The notes: generated by a model not told the origin, from the sequence alone. DNA of 64,000 bases from Streptomyces humicola (GCF_024436035.1 NZ_JANFNG010000026.1:1-64000); one strand, 5' to 3'; counted from the first letter of the stretch, positions 43,304 through 52,578 are shown. Numbers and translations: made by a program.

Positions 43304-43735
43304 CTAGGCCGCGTAGGACGTGACGACGCGCACCTCTTCCTCCGTGACCTCGCCGTCCACGATCCGGAACGAGCGGAAGGAGACCGGGCCTTCGCCGTTG
43401 CCGCACTCCGCCGTCGAAACCAGGACATAGTGGGCGTCGGGTTCGTTGGCGTAGCTGATGTCGGTGCGGGAGGGGTAGGCCTCGGTCGCGGTGTGCGAGT
43501 GGTAGACGATCACCGGCTCCTCGTCGCGGTCGTCCATCTCGCGGTAGAGCTTGAGCAGGTCCGTGGAGTCGAACTCGTAGAACGTGGGCGAACGGGCCGC
43601 GTTGAGCATCGGGATGAAGCGCTCGGGGCGGCCGGTGCCCGCCGGACCCGCTACGACGCCGCATGCCTCGTCGGGGTGGTCGGCCCGCGCGTGGGCAACG
43701 ATCTCGTCGTACAGGGCCTGCGTGATGGTGAGCAT
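43304..43735 (-). CDS. mec: JAMM-family peptidase Mec (CysO-cysteine peptidase)
   Basis: A 143-residue MPN/JAMM metallopeptidase. The zinc motif is YHSHTATEAYPSRTD (H-x-H-x10-D) and the catalytic Glu is in HPDEACGVVAG. In mycobacteria Mec cleaves cysteine from CysO-cysteine; related JAMM proteins (QbsD, HcyD) trim residues behind the Gly-Gly of sulfur carriers. With the extended CysO encoded next door, both activities could be needed here. ATG 43735 is chosen on homology, ATG 43747 is possible. It is separated from the upstream permease gene by a strong terminator, so the mec-leader-cysO-cysM unit has its own promoter. Confidence 0.88.
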   Translation of the reverse strand: MLTITQALYDEIVAHARADHPDEACGVVAGPAGTGRPERFIPMLNAARSPTFYEFDSTDLLKLYREMDDRDEEPVIVYHSHTATEAYPSRTDISYANEPDAHYVLVSTAECGNGEGPVSFRSFRIVDGEVTEEEVRVVTSYAA

Positions 43736-43752
43736 GGGCCAAAGCATAGGTC

Positions 43753-43786
43753 GGCTATGACCGCCCCCGCGGGGGCGGTCATAGCC
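43753..43786 (-). terminator. Terminator after the amino acid permease gene
   Basis: A perfect 15-base-pair stem (43753-43767 with 43772-43786, loop CGCG) eight bases after the permease stop codon and 18 bases before the mec start. Confidence 0.85.
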
Positions 43787-43793
43787 TGACGGC

Positions 43794-45263
43794 TCAGACC
43801 TTCTCGCTCTCCCTCCGCTCCTCGGGCAGCTTGGCCGCGAAGACCTCCGGGGTGCGCGCCTTGAGCACGAAGTACGAGACGATCATGATCGCGGCCCAGA
43901 CCGGGGCGGCGTAGAGGGAGACGCGGGCGTCCGGGTCGATGGCCATGAGCACGATCACCACGCCCAGGAACACCAGCGCGATCCAGCTCGTCCAGGGTGC
44001 GCCCGGCATCCGGAAGCCGGAGGCGGGCAGCTCGCCGCGGTTGACCTTGGCGCGGTAGCGCAGCTGCGCGAGGAGGATCATGATCCAGGCCCACATGCCG
44101 GAGATGGTCGCGAAGGAGACGACGTAGGTGAACGCGTTCGACGGCCACTCGTAGTTGATCCACACGCCGATGAGCATGAGGGCGGCCGAGACGGTGGTGC
44201 CGATCAGCGGCGTACCGCTCTTGGTGAGCCGCGCGAAGACCTTCGGGCCCTGGCCGTTGAGGGCCAGGTCGCGCAGCATGCGGCCGGTGGAGTACATGCC
44301 CGAGTTGCAGGAGGACAGGGCCGCGGTCAGCACGACGAAGTTGACGATTCCGGCGCCGAGCGGGAGTCCGATCCTGGCGAAGGCGATGACGAACGGGCTG
44401 TGGCCGGCGGAGAATTCGGTCCACGGCACGACCGACATGATGATGATCAGCGCACCGATGTAGAACAGGCCGATGCGCCACGGAACGGTGTTGATCGCCT
44501 TGGGCAGGACGGTCTTCGGGTCCTTGGACTCGCCCGCGGTGACGCCGACGAGTTCGACGGCGAGGAAGGCGAACACCACGATCTGCAGCGTCATCAAAGT
44601 GTTGCCGACACCGTGCGGGAAGAAGCCGCCGTGCGCCCAGAGATTGGAGACCGACGCGGTGGGACCGGCCTTGGAGAAGCCGACGGTGAGCACGCCGATG
44701 CCGATGAGGATCATGCCGATGATGGCGGTGACCTTCACCATCGAGAACCAGAACTCCAGCTCACCGAAGAGCTTCACGGAGATGAGGTTCACGAAGTACA
44801 GGACGACGGTGAACACCAGCGCGGAGGTCCATTGAGGCACGCTCGGCCACCAGTACTGCACGTATGTCGCCGCTGCCGTGACCTCGGTGATGCCGGTGAC
44901 GACCCAGAAGAGCCAGTACGTCCAGCCGGTGGCATAGCCGAAGAACGGGCCGAGGAATTCCCGGGCGTACTCCGAGAAGCTTCCCGACACCGGGCGGTAC
45001 ATGAGCAGTTCGCCCAGCGCACGCATGATGAAGAAGATGATCAGGCCGACGATCAGATAAGCGAGGATGAGGCTCGGGCCCGCCTTGGCGATCGCCTTGC
45101 CGGCGCCGAGGAAGAGCCCGGTACCGATCGCACCGCCGATCGCGATCATCTGGATCTGACGGTTGCCGAGCCCCCGCTGGTAGCCCTCTTCGCCGGCCTC
45201 GTCGTTGGCCTCGTCCGTAGCCTGTCCCGCGGTCTGCCTCTGGGTGACCCGCTCTGAGGTCAT
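43794..45263 (-). CDS. Amino acid permease (AAT family of APC superfamily)
   Basis: A 489-residue permease with 12 helices. Family signatures are QMIAIGGAIGTGLFLGAGKA, ALGELLMYRPVSGSFSEYAR, ATGWTYWLFWVVTGITEVTA and LVGVTAGESKDPKTVLPKAI. They place it with the proton-coupled amino acid transporters AnsP, CycA and RocE; CycA-like D-alanine/D-serine/glycine transport is a fair guess but not decided. ATG 45263 follows AAGGGCG. The 427 bases upstream (45264-45690) contain no gene and probably its promoter. Confidence 0.87.
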   Translation of the reverse strand: MTSERVTQRQTAGQATDEANDEAGEEGYQRGLGNRQIQMIAIGGAIGTGLFLGAGKAIAKAGPSLILAYLIVGLIIFFIMRALGELLMYRPVSGSFSEYAREFLGPFFGYATGWTYWLFWVVTGITEVTAAATYVQYWWPSVPQWTSALVFTVVLYFVNLISVKLFGELEFWFSMVKVTAIIGMILIGIGVLTVGFSKAGPTASVSNLWAHGGFFPHGVGNTLMTLQIVVFAFLAVELVGVTAGESKDPKTVLPKAINTVPWRIGLFYIGALIIIMSVVPWTEFSAGHSPFVIAFARIGLPLGAGIVNFVVLTAALSSCNSGMYSTGRMLRDLALNGQGPKVFARLTKSGTPLIGTTVSAALMLIGVWINYEWPSNAFTYVVSFATISGMWAWIMILLAQLRYRAKVNRGELPASGFRMPGAPWTSWIALVFLGVVIVLMAIDPDARVSLYAAPVWAAIMIVSYFVLKARTPEVFAAKLPEERRESEKV

Positions 45264-45626
45264 GGTGGTGCGCCCTTCTCCACGTTGCAAACGCCCGGCC
45301 GGTTTCTGTGAATCACCGGGCCGGGTCCCGATTCCCCCGGATGGAGTTGCACGCCGACGATCGGCCGGCTTCAGCCGTCACCGCCGAGAACAGGGGTGGC
45401 GTCCCGGCGGTGATCGTGCAGTCGTATCACGCGCAGGCGGGGGCGCTTGTGGCGCACATCACGGCGCATTGCGAATCAACAGGGCGCATTGGGGTGAACA
45501 CGGACACATCAGTGACGCGATCGTTATCCGGAATTGAGCAACCGCTGAGCGAACACCGGACGACGTGCAGTCGACCGGAGGCCGTCCACGGGCCACGAAC
45601 CCACGGCTTCCGGTGACGGTTTCGGC
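45264..45626. other. Intergenic region without a convincing gene
   Basis: A plus-strand frame (45308-45616) is open but lacks a ribosome binding site, has no coding bias and no recognisable motif, so I reject it. The region holds the permease promoter at its left side and relatively AT-rich sequence around 45460-45545. Confidence 0.5.
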
Positions 45627-45680
45627 GATGACGCGTTTCGGTGATGACGCGTTTCGGCGATGACGCGTTTCGGTGATGAC
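45627..45680. repeat. Tandem 16-base repeat GATGACGCGTTTCGGY
   Basis: Three perfect units (45627-45642, 45643-45658, 45659-45674) with partial copies on both sides (GGTGACGGTTTCGGC before, GATGACCGATGACGGGTTACGG after). It begins 11 bases beyond the stop codon of the DUF2017 gene, in its 3' untranslated region. Confidence 0.9.
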
Positions 45681-45690
45681 CGATGACGGG

Positions 45691-46281
45691 TTACGGCAGG
45701 AGCGTCTCGACGAGGGTCTCCTGGAGACCGCCGAGCCACAGGTACGCCATCATCAGCGGCTTGCGCGGATCGTCGTCCGGCAGGTGGTACAGCTCGCTCT
45801 CCGGGTCCTCGTCGACCTCGAGCCGGGTTCCTATGGTCAGCCGCAGATCGTTGAGCGCGCCGAGCCAGCGCTTGGCGTCGGCCTCCGTCACCTTGAGCAC
45901 GGCTCCGCCGTCACCGCCGGGCGTCAGCCGGTCGAGACAGCGCACGACGGCGAGCGCGTCCTCGCGCTTGCGCGCGCGCAGGTCGTTCTCGGTGTAGCGG
46001 CGGAACTCGCCGGACGCGCGCTCGGCCTCCTCGTCCGGCTCCTTCTCCGGATCGATGTAGGCGCTCGGGAAGAGGCGGGCGAGCGCCGGGTCGGCGGGGG
46101 GTTTGGACGGTCCCTCGGCGAACAGCTCGGCGAGCGGGTCGTCGTCGGCGTGCGCCTCCCCCGGCCCCGGGCCGATCAGTTCCAGGAGCTGAACGGCGAG
46201 GCTCCGCAGGATGGAGATCTCCACCTCGTCGAGGGCGATCGCGGCTCCGCCGTCGGGGGCGGCTTCGAAGTATCCGGCCAT
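45691..46281 (-). CDS. DUF2017 protein (ClpS-associated)
   Basis: A 196-residue acidic, soluble protein: MAGYFEAAPDGGAAIALDEV, EISILRSLAVQLLELIG, FPSAYIDPEKEPDEEAERAS, FRRYTENDLRARKREDALAV and LWLGGLQETLVETLLP, the conserved order of the DUF2017 family. The gene follows clpS on the same strand 40 bases away, a conserved pairing in actinobacteria that suggests a role linked to N-degron proteolysis, but no function is established. ATG 46281 has only a distant GGGAG. Confidence 0.85.
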   Translation of the reverse strand: MAGYFEAAPDGGAAIALDEVEISILRSLAVQLLELIGPGPGEAHADDDPLAELFAEGPSKPPADPALARLFPSAYIDPEKEPDEEAERASGEFRRYTENDLRARKREDALAVVRCLDRLTPGGDGGAVLKVTEADAKRWLGALNDLRLTIGTRLEVDEDPESELYHLPDDDPRKPLMMAYLWLGGLQETLVETLLP

Positions 46282-46321
46282 ATGGCCCGTAAATCTCCCA
46301 GCTGGATTCGGGTCCGTCGAC

Positions 46322-46633
46322 TCAGCGGTCCTGGGTGAGTGTTGCCCACAAGCCGTACCCGTGCATCGCCTGGACGTCGCGCTCCATCTCCTCGCGGCTG
46401 CCGCTGGAGACGGCGGCACGGCCCTTTTGATGCACGTCCATCATGAGCCGACGGGCCTTGTCCTTGGGATAGCCGAAGTACGCCTGGAAGACGTACGTCA
46501 CATAGCTCATGAGGTTGACCGGGTCGTTGTGGACGAGGGTCACCCACGGGACGTCGGGAGACGGCACCTCGAAGGGCGCCTCGCTCGACTCGGTCCGTTC
46601 GATCTCCACGGGTGCGACGCTCACAACTCCCAT
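46322..46633 (-). CDS. clpS: ATP-dependent Clp protease adaptor ClpS
   Basis: A 103-residue adaptor: [20 protein letters not shown] with the H-N-D motif that binds N-terminal degron residues, [20 protein letters not shown] and [12 protein letters not shown] at the end. ClpS delivers proteins with destabilising N-termini to ClpC/ClpA. The flexible N-terminal 25 residues precede the folded core as usual. ATG 46633 follows GGAGGCG. It is divergent from pncB and leads into the DUF2017 gene. Confidence 0.92.
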   Translation of the reverse strand: MGVVSVAPVEIERTESSEAPFEVPSPDVPWVTLVHNDPVNLMSYVTYVFQAYFGYPKDKARRLMMDVHQKGRAAVSSGSREEMERDVQAMHGYGLWATLTQDR

Positions 46634-46749
46634 GCTGCCACTCGCCTCCTCCCGAGTCGAAGCGGCCCCGCCCTGTCGCGTCGGCCCCTTTCCGCAGGCC
46701 GCACGACGAGAAATCGTCACTCTGACGATACTCGGGGTAGGATCCCGCC

Positions 46750-48135
46750 ATGGACACTCCAGGATTGGACGCACCCGGCCGGCAGGCCGTATCGGCGGCC
46801 GACCCGTTCGCCGGGTCCGCACTGGGACTACCTGTTGCCGTGCCGTCCACCGCGCTGTTCACCGACCGGTACGAGCTGACCATGGTCCAGGCCGCACTGC
46901 ACAGCGGCGCGGCACACCGCCGGTCGGTCTTCGAGGTCTTCGCCCGGCGGCTCCCCGAGGGCCGTCGCTACGGTGTCGTCGCCGGGACCGGGCGCGTGCT
47001 GGACGCCGTCGAGAACTTCCGCTTCGACGACGACGTGCTCGCCTTCCTCTCCCGCGAGAACGTCGTGGACCGCGAAACCCTCGACTGGCTCGCGCGCTTC
47101 CGCTTCCGCGGCGACATCCTCGGCTACCCCGAGGGCGAGGTGTACTTCCCCGGATCCCCGGTCCTGCAGGTCGAGGCCACGTTCGCGGAGGCCGTGCTGC
47201 TGGAGACGCTGATCCTGTCGATCCTCAACCACGACTCCGCGATCGCCGCGGCCGCCTCCCGGATGGCCGTCGCAGCCGGAAGCCGCCCGCTGATCGAGAT
47301 GGGCGCACGCCGCACCCACGAGCTCGGCGCCGTGGCCGCCGCCCGCGCCGCGTACGTCGGCGGCTTCACCACCACCTCCGACCTGGCGGCCGGTTTCCGC
47401 TACAAGATCCCCACCGTGGGCACCAGCGCCCACGCCTTCACCCTGCTTCACGACACCGAGCGCGACGCGTTCACCGCGCAGGTGCAGTCGATGGGCCGCG
47501 GAACGACGCTCCTCGTGGACACCTACGACCTGAACGCCGCCGTCCGTACCGCCGTCGAGGTCGCCGGGCCCGAACTCGGCGCCGTGCGCATCGACTCCGG
47601 CGATCTGCTGCTCCTCGCGCACCGGGTGCGCCAACAGCTCGACGACCTCGGCGCCAAGCAGACCAGGATCGTGGTGACGAGCGATCTCGACGAGTACGCC
47701 ATCGCCTCGCTCGCGGCCGCGCCCGTCGACGCGTACGGCGTGGGCACCTCCCTCGTCACCGGCAGCGGGCACCCCACCTGCTCGATGGTCTACAAGTTGG
47801 TCGCCCGCGCCTCGTACGACGCCGACGACGCCCCGCTCCTCCCCGTCGCGAAGAAGTCGATGGGCGCCAAGACCAGTACTGGCGGCCGCAAGTGGGCGGC
47901 GCGGCGGCTCGACGACGACGGCGTGGCCGAGGCCGAGGTGATCGGCACGGGCCCGGTCCCGTCGGAGCTCGCCAACCGCCAACTGCTCGTGCCGCTCGTA
48001 CGCGGCGGCGAGATCGTCGCCCGCGAACCACTGGACGCGGCACGCACCCGGCACACCGAGGCACGCGCCGGACTCCCGTTGTCGGCCACCCAACTGTCGC
48101 GCGGCGAGCCCGTCATCGCGACCGAAATGGTGTGA
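46750..48135 (+). CDS. pncB: Nicotinate phosphoribosyltransferase
   Basis: A 461-residue enzyme that makes nicotinate mononucleotide from nicotinate and PRPP for NAD salvage. The N-terminal [20 protein letters not shown], the His-containing [18 protein letters not shown] segment (phosphorylated His region), [19 protein letters not shown] and [16 protein letters not shown] are present. ATG 46750 precedes a roughly 30-residue extra N-terminus. The pncA-like gene starts 89 bases downstream on the same strand, forming the salvage pair nicotinamide to nicotinate to NaMN. Confidence 0.93.
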   Translation: MDTPGLDAPGRQAVSAADPFAGSALGLPVAVPSTALFTDRYELTMVQAALHSGAAHRRSVFEVFARRLPEGRRYGVVAGTGRVLDAVENFRFDDDVLAFLSRENVVDRETLDWLARFRFRGDILGYPEGEVYFPGSPVLQVEATFAEAVLLETLILSILNHDSAIAAAASRMAVAAGSRPLIEMGARRTHELGAVAAARAAYVGGFTTTSDLAAGFRYKIPTVGTSAHAFTLLHDTERDAFTAQVQSMGRGTTLLVDTYDLNAAVRTAVEVAGPELGAVRIDSGDLLLLAHRVRQQLDDLGAKQTRIVVTSDLDEYAIASLAAAPVDAYGVGTSLVTGSGHPTCSMVYKLVARASYDADDAPLLPVAKKSMGAKTSTGGRKWAARRLDDDGVAEAEVIGTGPVPSELANRQLLVPLVRGGEIVAREPLDAARTRHTEARAGLPLSATQLSRGEPVIATEMV

Positions 48136-48224
48136 CGAGTACGGCTTGTTGGGTACGGATGGGGTCGTAGGCCCCGATCCCGCCACCGCAGACCACTGGC
48201 AGATCCCACTGAAGGGCATGCGCC

Positions 48225-48818
48225 ATGCACCGGGCACTGATAGTCGTAGACGTGCAGAACGATTTCTGCGAGGGGGGCAGCCTCGCGGTCGCCGGCGGTG
48301 CCGACGTGGCCGCCGCGATCACCGACCTCGTCGGTGAGGCCTCCGCCGGCTACCAGCACGTGGTGGCCACCCGGGACCGGCACATCGCACCCGGCGGCCA
48401 CTTCTCCGACCACCCCGACTATGCGTCCTCCTGGCCTCCGCACTGTGTGGCGGGCACGGAGGGGGTCGGCTTCCACCCCAACTTCGCCCCCGCGGTCACC
48501 TCGGGATCGGTCGACGCGGTCTTCGACAAGGGCGCCTACGCGGCCGCGTACAGCGGTTTTGAGGGCGCCGACGAGAACGGCACCGCGCTCGCCGACTGGC
48601 TGCGCGCTCGCGGCGTCGCCGAGGTCGACGTGGTCGGCATCGCCACCGACCATTGCGTTCGCGCCACCGCCCTCGACGCGGTACGGGAGGGGTTCACCAC
48701 CCACGTGCTGCTCGACCTGACGGCGGGCGTGGCAGCGGATACGACGGAGCGGGCGGTCGAGGAGATGCGGGAGGCGGGCATCGAGCTGAGCGGCAAACCG
48801 GTCGTTGCGACCGGATGA
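48225..48818 (+). CDS. pncA: Nicotinamidase (isochorismatase fold)
   Basis: A 197-residue cysteine hydrolase. The catalytic Asp is in VVDVQNDFCEGGSLAV, the metal ligands are in TRDRHIAPGGHFSDHPDYAS, the Lys in VFDKGAYAAAYSGFEG and the nucleophile Cys in GIATDHCVRATALDA. It releases ammonia from nicotinamide to give nicotinate. ATG 48225 follows AAGGGC. Cotranscription with pncB is likely from spacing. Confidence 0.92.
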   Translation: MHRALIVVDVQNDFCEGGSLAVAGGADVAAAITDLVGEASAGYQHVVATRDRHIAPGGHFSDHPDYASSWPPHCVAGTEGVGFHPNFAPAVTSGSVDAVFDKGAYAAAYSGFEGADENGTALADWLRARGVAEVDVVGIATDHCVRATALDAVREGFTTHVLLDLTAGVAADTTERAVEEMREAGIELSGKPVVATG

Positions 48819-48849
48819 GGCGGACGTGACGGGCGAGGCGGCCAGGCCC

Positions 48850-49233
48850 TCAGCCGCCCGCTCCGAGGCGGCGCAGCGCCGATATCGGGTGCCAGGGCTC
48901 GGTGTCCGGGGCGTCGTGCGGGCGCCAGACCAGGCCCTCGGGATGGTGGAGCACGGCGCTGATCTCGTCGGGGGTGGGCGGCTCGGCGTTGCCGCTGAGT
49001 CTCGGCGCCCGGAACCCGAGGTTCCTCAGCCGGGTGAGGGCACGCTGACGGTTGACGGCGAGCACCACGACGCGCACCAGGCCGCGGTCGGCCCCCTCCG
49101 GGTGCGGCAGGGTCAGCGTGACCACGACATTGCCGCTCGGGAGCCTGCTGAATCCGCCACGCGCCACGGCCTCACCCCCGGTCAACGAGACGTACGAGAC
49201 GTCATGGACGTCCTGCCACAGCTCGATGATCAC
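48850..49233 (-). CDS. Conserved hypothetical protein, 127 residues
   Basis: A soluble protein with likely GTG start at 49233: VIIELWQDVHDVSYVSLTGG, then GGFSRLPSGNVVVTLTLPHP, LVRVVVLAVNRQRALTRLRN and WRPHDAPDTEPWHPISALRR. The regular alternation suggests a small alpha/beta fold. I do not recognise the family, though the same kind of gene occurs beside pncA in streptomycetes in my memory. The ribosome binding site is not clear and an upstream TTG at 49266 is in frame. It is convergent with pncA. Confidence 0.65.
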   Translation of the reverse strand: MIIELWQDVHDVSYVSLTGGEAVARGGFSRLPSGNVVVTLTLPHPEGADRGLVRVVVLAVNRQRALTRLRNLGFRAPRLSGNAEPPTPDEISAVLHHPEGLVWRPHDAPDTEPWHPISALRRLGAGG

Positions 49234-49644
49234 TCCAATGGCGACGACCCGCCAGACGGACAGCAATGATCACGCCACGAACATCCGTTCACGCCCGGGC
49301 CGGCGGCGCACGGACCGCGCGACCCATCGCGCCCAACACCATTGACACAAAGGCGACTTGAGCGGGATTTGAGAAATCGTGACTCCGTGCGCCCCCTGTG
49401 CACCGCACCGTGGGTTAGGTCACGCTTACCAGGCGTTCCCATCGGGCATGCCGAACCGTAGAGTCGATGGGCGGTACACCAGCACACGCGAACGAACGCA
49501 CGAACACACGCCCGCACACCCCACACACGGGTGGCACGAGCGCATCACGAGCACAGCTCAACGGCACCACGGCACCACCGCCCTGAACGTCTTACCAGCG
49601 TTTTTCGGTTGTCCGGTAAAGAGACCACGAGGACGGAACCCGCC
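49234..49644. other. Intergenic region with promoter-like elements
   Basis: No gene is seen in these 411 bases. TTGACA occurs at 49342-49347 with a relatively AT-rich stretch (GATTTGAGAAATC) 18 bases downstream, a plausible promoter for the small membrane protein at 49645. An iron-box-like sequence is at 49415. Confidence 0.5.
49415..49433. promoter_or_regulatory. Possible iron-box (DmdR/IdeR-like) sequence
   Basis: TTAGGTCACGCTTACCAGG matches 13 of 19 positions of the TTAGGTTAGGCTAACCTAA iron box. The first half is exact, the second weak. It lies 70 bases after a TTGACA promoter-like element and 212 bases before the next gene. Confidence 0.25.
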
Positions 49645-49947
49645 ATGCCGCGTCCGACCCCCGCACAGTTCGCTTACGGTTCGGCCACTGTCGTCTTCTC
49701 GACTCTCGCCATGCTGCTGCTCTTCCAGGCGACCTCCGGCGCCGGCGTCATCGCCATAGCGCTCGCGGGGCTCGCACTCGGAGTGCTGGTCGCCGTGACG
49801 GTCGCTCTGCCGTGGAGCTCGCGCGCCGCCACGGCCGCGGCGCTCCCCGCCCCCGGCGCACCGAAACCGCCCCTGCCCGGCCTCCCCCGTACCCGTACCG
49901 GCGGCTCCGCGGAACCAGCGCTCAGCGAACACTCCCTACGCCCCTGA
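49645..49947 (+). CDS. Small membrane protein, 100 residues
   Basis: MPRPTPAQFAYGSATVVFST starts the protein; two close membrane helices (residues 12-32 and 35-58) are followed by a Pro-rich cytoplasmic or external tail ending LSEHSLRP. ATG 49645 follows GAGGACGG. I do not recognise a family. It converges on the RDD protein gene at 50017. Confidence 0.65.
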   Translation: MPRPTPAQFAYGSATVVFSTLAMLLLFQATSGAGVIAIALAGLALGVLVAVTVALPWSSRAATAAALPAPGAPKPPLPGLPRTRTGGSAEPALSEHSLRP

Positions 49948-50016
49948 GCGCCCGGCCCCGCGCACTCCGCTCCACCGCACCGCCACCGGCTCCCGTTCCA
50001 GCTCCGGGGGCCCAGG

Positions 50017-50628
50017 TCAGGCGGTGGAGACGACGACAGTCTTGGCTGCCTTGTCGTGCAGAGCCTGCCGGTACGGCTTGTCCCACAGCAGCCACAACAC
50101 ATTGATCAGCCAGAAGATCGAGCCGCAGCACGGCACGATGGGCGGCAGTGAGTACACCGCTGCGCGCGTCCAGCCGGGCGGCCCCGCCGGGATCTGACCG
50201 TTCTGCAGCATGCCGACGCGGATCTTCATCGCCATCTTGCCGACGGTCTGGCCGCGCGTCGTGAGCATCAGCGCCTCGTACACGAAGTAGACGAGGGCGT
50301 AGACAAGGTCCTGAGTGGCGCTACGACCCGTGTTGTTGACGTCGTAGCCGCCCCAGGCCAGCCCCACGACGAGGCCGACCGGAATGCCGATGATCAGCGC
50401 GTCGATGATCCGCGCGACGAGGCGCCGCCAGCGGTGGGCGAGCGGCGGCATCCCGGCGAGCGGGTCCCGTACCTCCTCCTGGGGAGGCGGCGGCGCCGCA
50501 CCATACGGCGAGCCGCCCGCGGGCCCGGGCGGCGGAGGGGGCGGGGGGCCCGGTGGTGGCTGCTCACCCCCCGCGGGGGGCTCCGGCCGCGCATCCTCGG
50601 GGCCGGGCGCCGGCTGGTCGGTACTCAT
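50017..50628 (-). CDS. RDD family membrane protein with proline-rich N-terminus
   Basis: A 203-residue protein. Residues 1-60 are almost all Pro/Gly/Glu; the RDD domain follows with RWRRLVARIIDALIIGIPVG (the Arg-Asp-x-x pattern), VYFVYEALMLTTRGQTVGKM and LWDKPYRQALHDKAAKTVVV. Three to four helices are predicted. RDD proteins may act as ion or small-molecule transporters, function not settled. It lies 78 bases after a second RDD gene on the same strand, and they look like diverged duplicates. Confidence 0.84.
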   Translation of the reverse strand: MSTDQPAPGPEDARPEPPAGGEQPPPGPPPPPPPGPAGGSPYGAAPPPPQEEVRDPLAGMPPLAHRWRRLVARIIDALIIGIPVGLVVGLAWGGYDVNNTGRSATQDLVYALVYFVYEALMLTTRGQTVGKMAMKIRVGMLQNGQIPAGPPGWTRAAVYSLPPIVPCCGSIFWLINVLWLLWDKPYRQALHDKAAKTVVVSTA

Positions 50629-50706
50629 GAACCCGAGTCAACCCCCCCTCACTGGGCCTCGCCTTCCGGCCAGACCCGTTCGAGGGACGGCCGCAACCGG
50701 TCGTGA

Positions 50707-51849
50707 TCAGTTCTCCCCGGCGACGAACGTGCGCGCCGCCTTGTCGTGCCAGCACTGCCGCCATGGCCGGTCGAACAGGCACCACACCACGTTCACTACC
50801 CCGACCACGACGACATCGAGCAACTGCCGTACCAGCATGCGCCGGAAAGCCTGTCCGAAACCAGGGGGCAGCTGCGATTCGATGTCCAGCACCTGCAATT
50901 TGAACAGCTTCTTGCCCAGCGTGCGCCCCCACTTGGCGGTCGGCAGCGCCTCGTAGAGCACCCCGGCGACCAGCAGCGCGGCAATGACGACGGCCAGGTA
51001 GGGGCCGGTGGTGCCGTCGATCAGCCACACCTGGACGTTCTCGCCGCTCAGCCTCGCTGCGTCAATCTTGTTCTCGATATGCCGAACGGAGGCCGTGACG
51101 AGCGGGAAGGCCACGGCAGTGACGAGCGCGCCGACGAGGAGCGAGTCGAGGAGGCGAGCGGCGAACCGGCGGCCGAGCGGCGCCGGGCGCGCGGACTCCT
51201 GCGCCTGCAGAAACGGGTTGCTGGCGACCGGCGGACGCCACGGGATGGCACGGTCGGGGTCGCCCCCGCCCTGCCCGGGCGCCCCCGCGAGCTGTTGCAC
51301 CTGCTGCGGCCACGGCACCGGATCGGCTTGGGCGGGTTGGACGGGTTGGACGGCCGGGGCCGCCTGCGGGTAACCGTAGCCGGCAGCGGGCGGCGCCTGC
51401 CGCGGATACCCGTAGCCTCCGACCTGGTCGCCCTGGTCCTCCCCGGGGTGCCCCCAGGAGACACGACGGGCCTCCTCACCGACGCCGCCCTGCTGTGCGG
51501 GATCGGCATTCCACCCCGCCGCCCCGGCCCGCGGCGACTGCGGCTGGGCCTGCTTGGCAGGGGCCTGCGCCTGCGGGCTCTCGGCCACCGGCGCCTGGGG
51601 ATCCTCGTCGAGGAACATCGGCCCCGACTCCTCGACCGCGGGCGTACGCGGTGGAGCCTGGGGCGCGACGGCGGGACCGCCGCCCGCCCCCGCACCCGAC
51701 TCGGCCACGGCCGGAGGCGTAAGCACCTCACCGGGCTTCGGCTCGGGACGGCTCGTGCCAGGTACCCAAGCGGATCCGTTCCAATACCGGACATAACCCG
51801 GAATAGAGGGATCCGCGTAGTACCCGGGTACCGGGGAAGGGGCGCTCAT
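50707..51849 (-). CDS. DUF2510 and RDD domain membrane protein
   Basis: A 380-residue protein in three parts: an N-terminal DUF2510 motif (PGYYADPSIPGYVRYWNGSA with paired Trp), a disordered Pro/Gln/Ala linker of about 190 residues with GYGYP repeats, and an RDD membrane domain (GRRFAARLLDSLLVGALVTA, then LPTAKWGRTLGKKLFKLQVL and FDRPWRQCWHDKAARTFVAG). It likely sits in the membrane with the small N-terminal domain in the cytoplasm. Function is unknown. ATG 51849 precedes the DUF2510 motif directly. The downstream RDD gene shares the C-terminal H-D-K-A-A-(K/R)-T ending. Confidence 0.84.
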   Translation of the reverse strand: MSAPSPVPGYYADPSIPGYVRYWNGSAWVPGTSRPEPKPGEVLTPPAVAESGAGAGGGPAVAPQAPPRTPAVEESGPMFLDEDPQAPVAESPQAQAPAKQAQPQSPRAGAAGWNADPAQQGGVGEEARRVSWGHPGEDQGDQVGGYGYPRQAPPAAGYGYPQAAPAVQPVQPAQADPVPWPQQVQQLAGAPGQGGGDPDRAIPWRPPVASNPFLQAQESARPAPLGRRFAARLLDSLLVGALVTAVAFPLVTASVRHIENKIDAARLSGENVQVWLIDGTTGPYLAVVIAALLVAGVLYEALPTAKWGRTLGKKLFKLQVLDIESQLPPGFGQAFRRMLVRQLLDVVVVGVVNVVWCLFDRPWRQCWHDKAARTFVAGEN

Positions 51850-52101
51850 GGTCCTGATCCCGTATCTGCTCGTCTGCGGTCTTGCTCGTCTGTCGTACGC
51901 CACAAACATCTACCAGACCCGCGCGGGGCCCGTGTCTTCCTTAGTCGGTACGGGCCCGCCCCGCGGGCGGTTCAAGAAAATCCAACATAGTGCTCCGAAG
52001 TCGCGTAATGGTGTGGGGAGTATGCGCTCTCTCCCGGTGCGGCCCCCGCAGCGCCCGCTGCGTCACCCGCCAGGGGCCGCCGAGGAAAGGACGTCGTCTT
52101 C

Positions 52102-52578
52102 ATGCAGACCGTGGTGGAACGCGAACTGGAACTGAACCTGGTGCTGTCGCCCGAACGCATCGTCCCCGTACCAGCCCGGTTCACCTACCGGGTGGACGAC
52201 CCGTATGCCGTGCACATCACCTTCCACGTCGGCTCGGACTCCCCAGTCAACTGGACGTTTGCCCGTGAACTGCTGGTGGAAGGGGTGTTCAGGCCGTGCG
52301 GGCACGGAGACGTGCGGATCTGGCCGACGAAGGTCGCAGGGCGTAGCGTGCTGTGCCTCGCGCTGACCTCCCCGGACGGAAACGCACTGCTCGAAGCCCC
52401 CTCGTCCCCGGTCGCGGCATGGCTGGAACGCACGCTGCACGCCGTGCCCCCGGGCAAGGAGCTCGACCAGCTCGGAATGGAGGACGGACTGAGCGAACTA
52501 CTGGCCCCCACGACCCGCGACGATCTGTGGCTGCGCGACCCTTGGCCCACGGACGAATCGGGGGAGGCCGGAGTCTGA
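52102..52578 (+). CDS. ssgG: SsgA-like sporulation/cell-division regulator (SsgG-like)
   Basis: A 158-residue SsgA-like protein: LVLSPERIVPVPARFTYRVD, DPYAVHITFHVGSDSPVNWT, FARELLVEGVFRPCGHGDVR and PSSPVAAWLERTLHAVPPG follow the family pattern. These proteins are found only in sporulating actinomycetes and time septum formation and peptidoglycan dissolution; SsgG in S. coelicolor affects septum placement. The symbol rests on remembered synteny (next to the glcD-like and hppD genes) and is less certain than the family. ATG 52102 follows GAGGAAAGGA. Confidence 0.85.
   Translation: MQTVVERELELNLVLSPERIVPVPARFTYRVDDPYAVHITFHVGSDSPVNWTFARELLVEGVFRPCGHGDVRIWPTKVAGRSVLCLALTSPDGNALLEAPSSPVAAWLERTLHAVPPGKELDQLGMEDGLSELLAPTTRDDLWLRDPWPTDESGEAGV

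Noticed and set aside
45308-45616. Open plus-strand frame of 102 codons
   Set aside because: No ribosome binding site, no coding bias and no recognisable motif; it lies over a promoter region.
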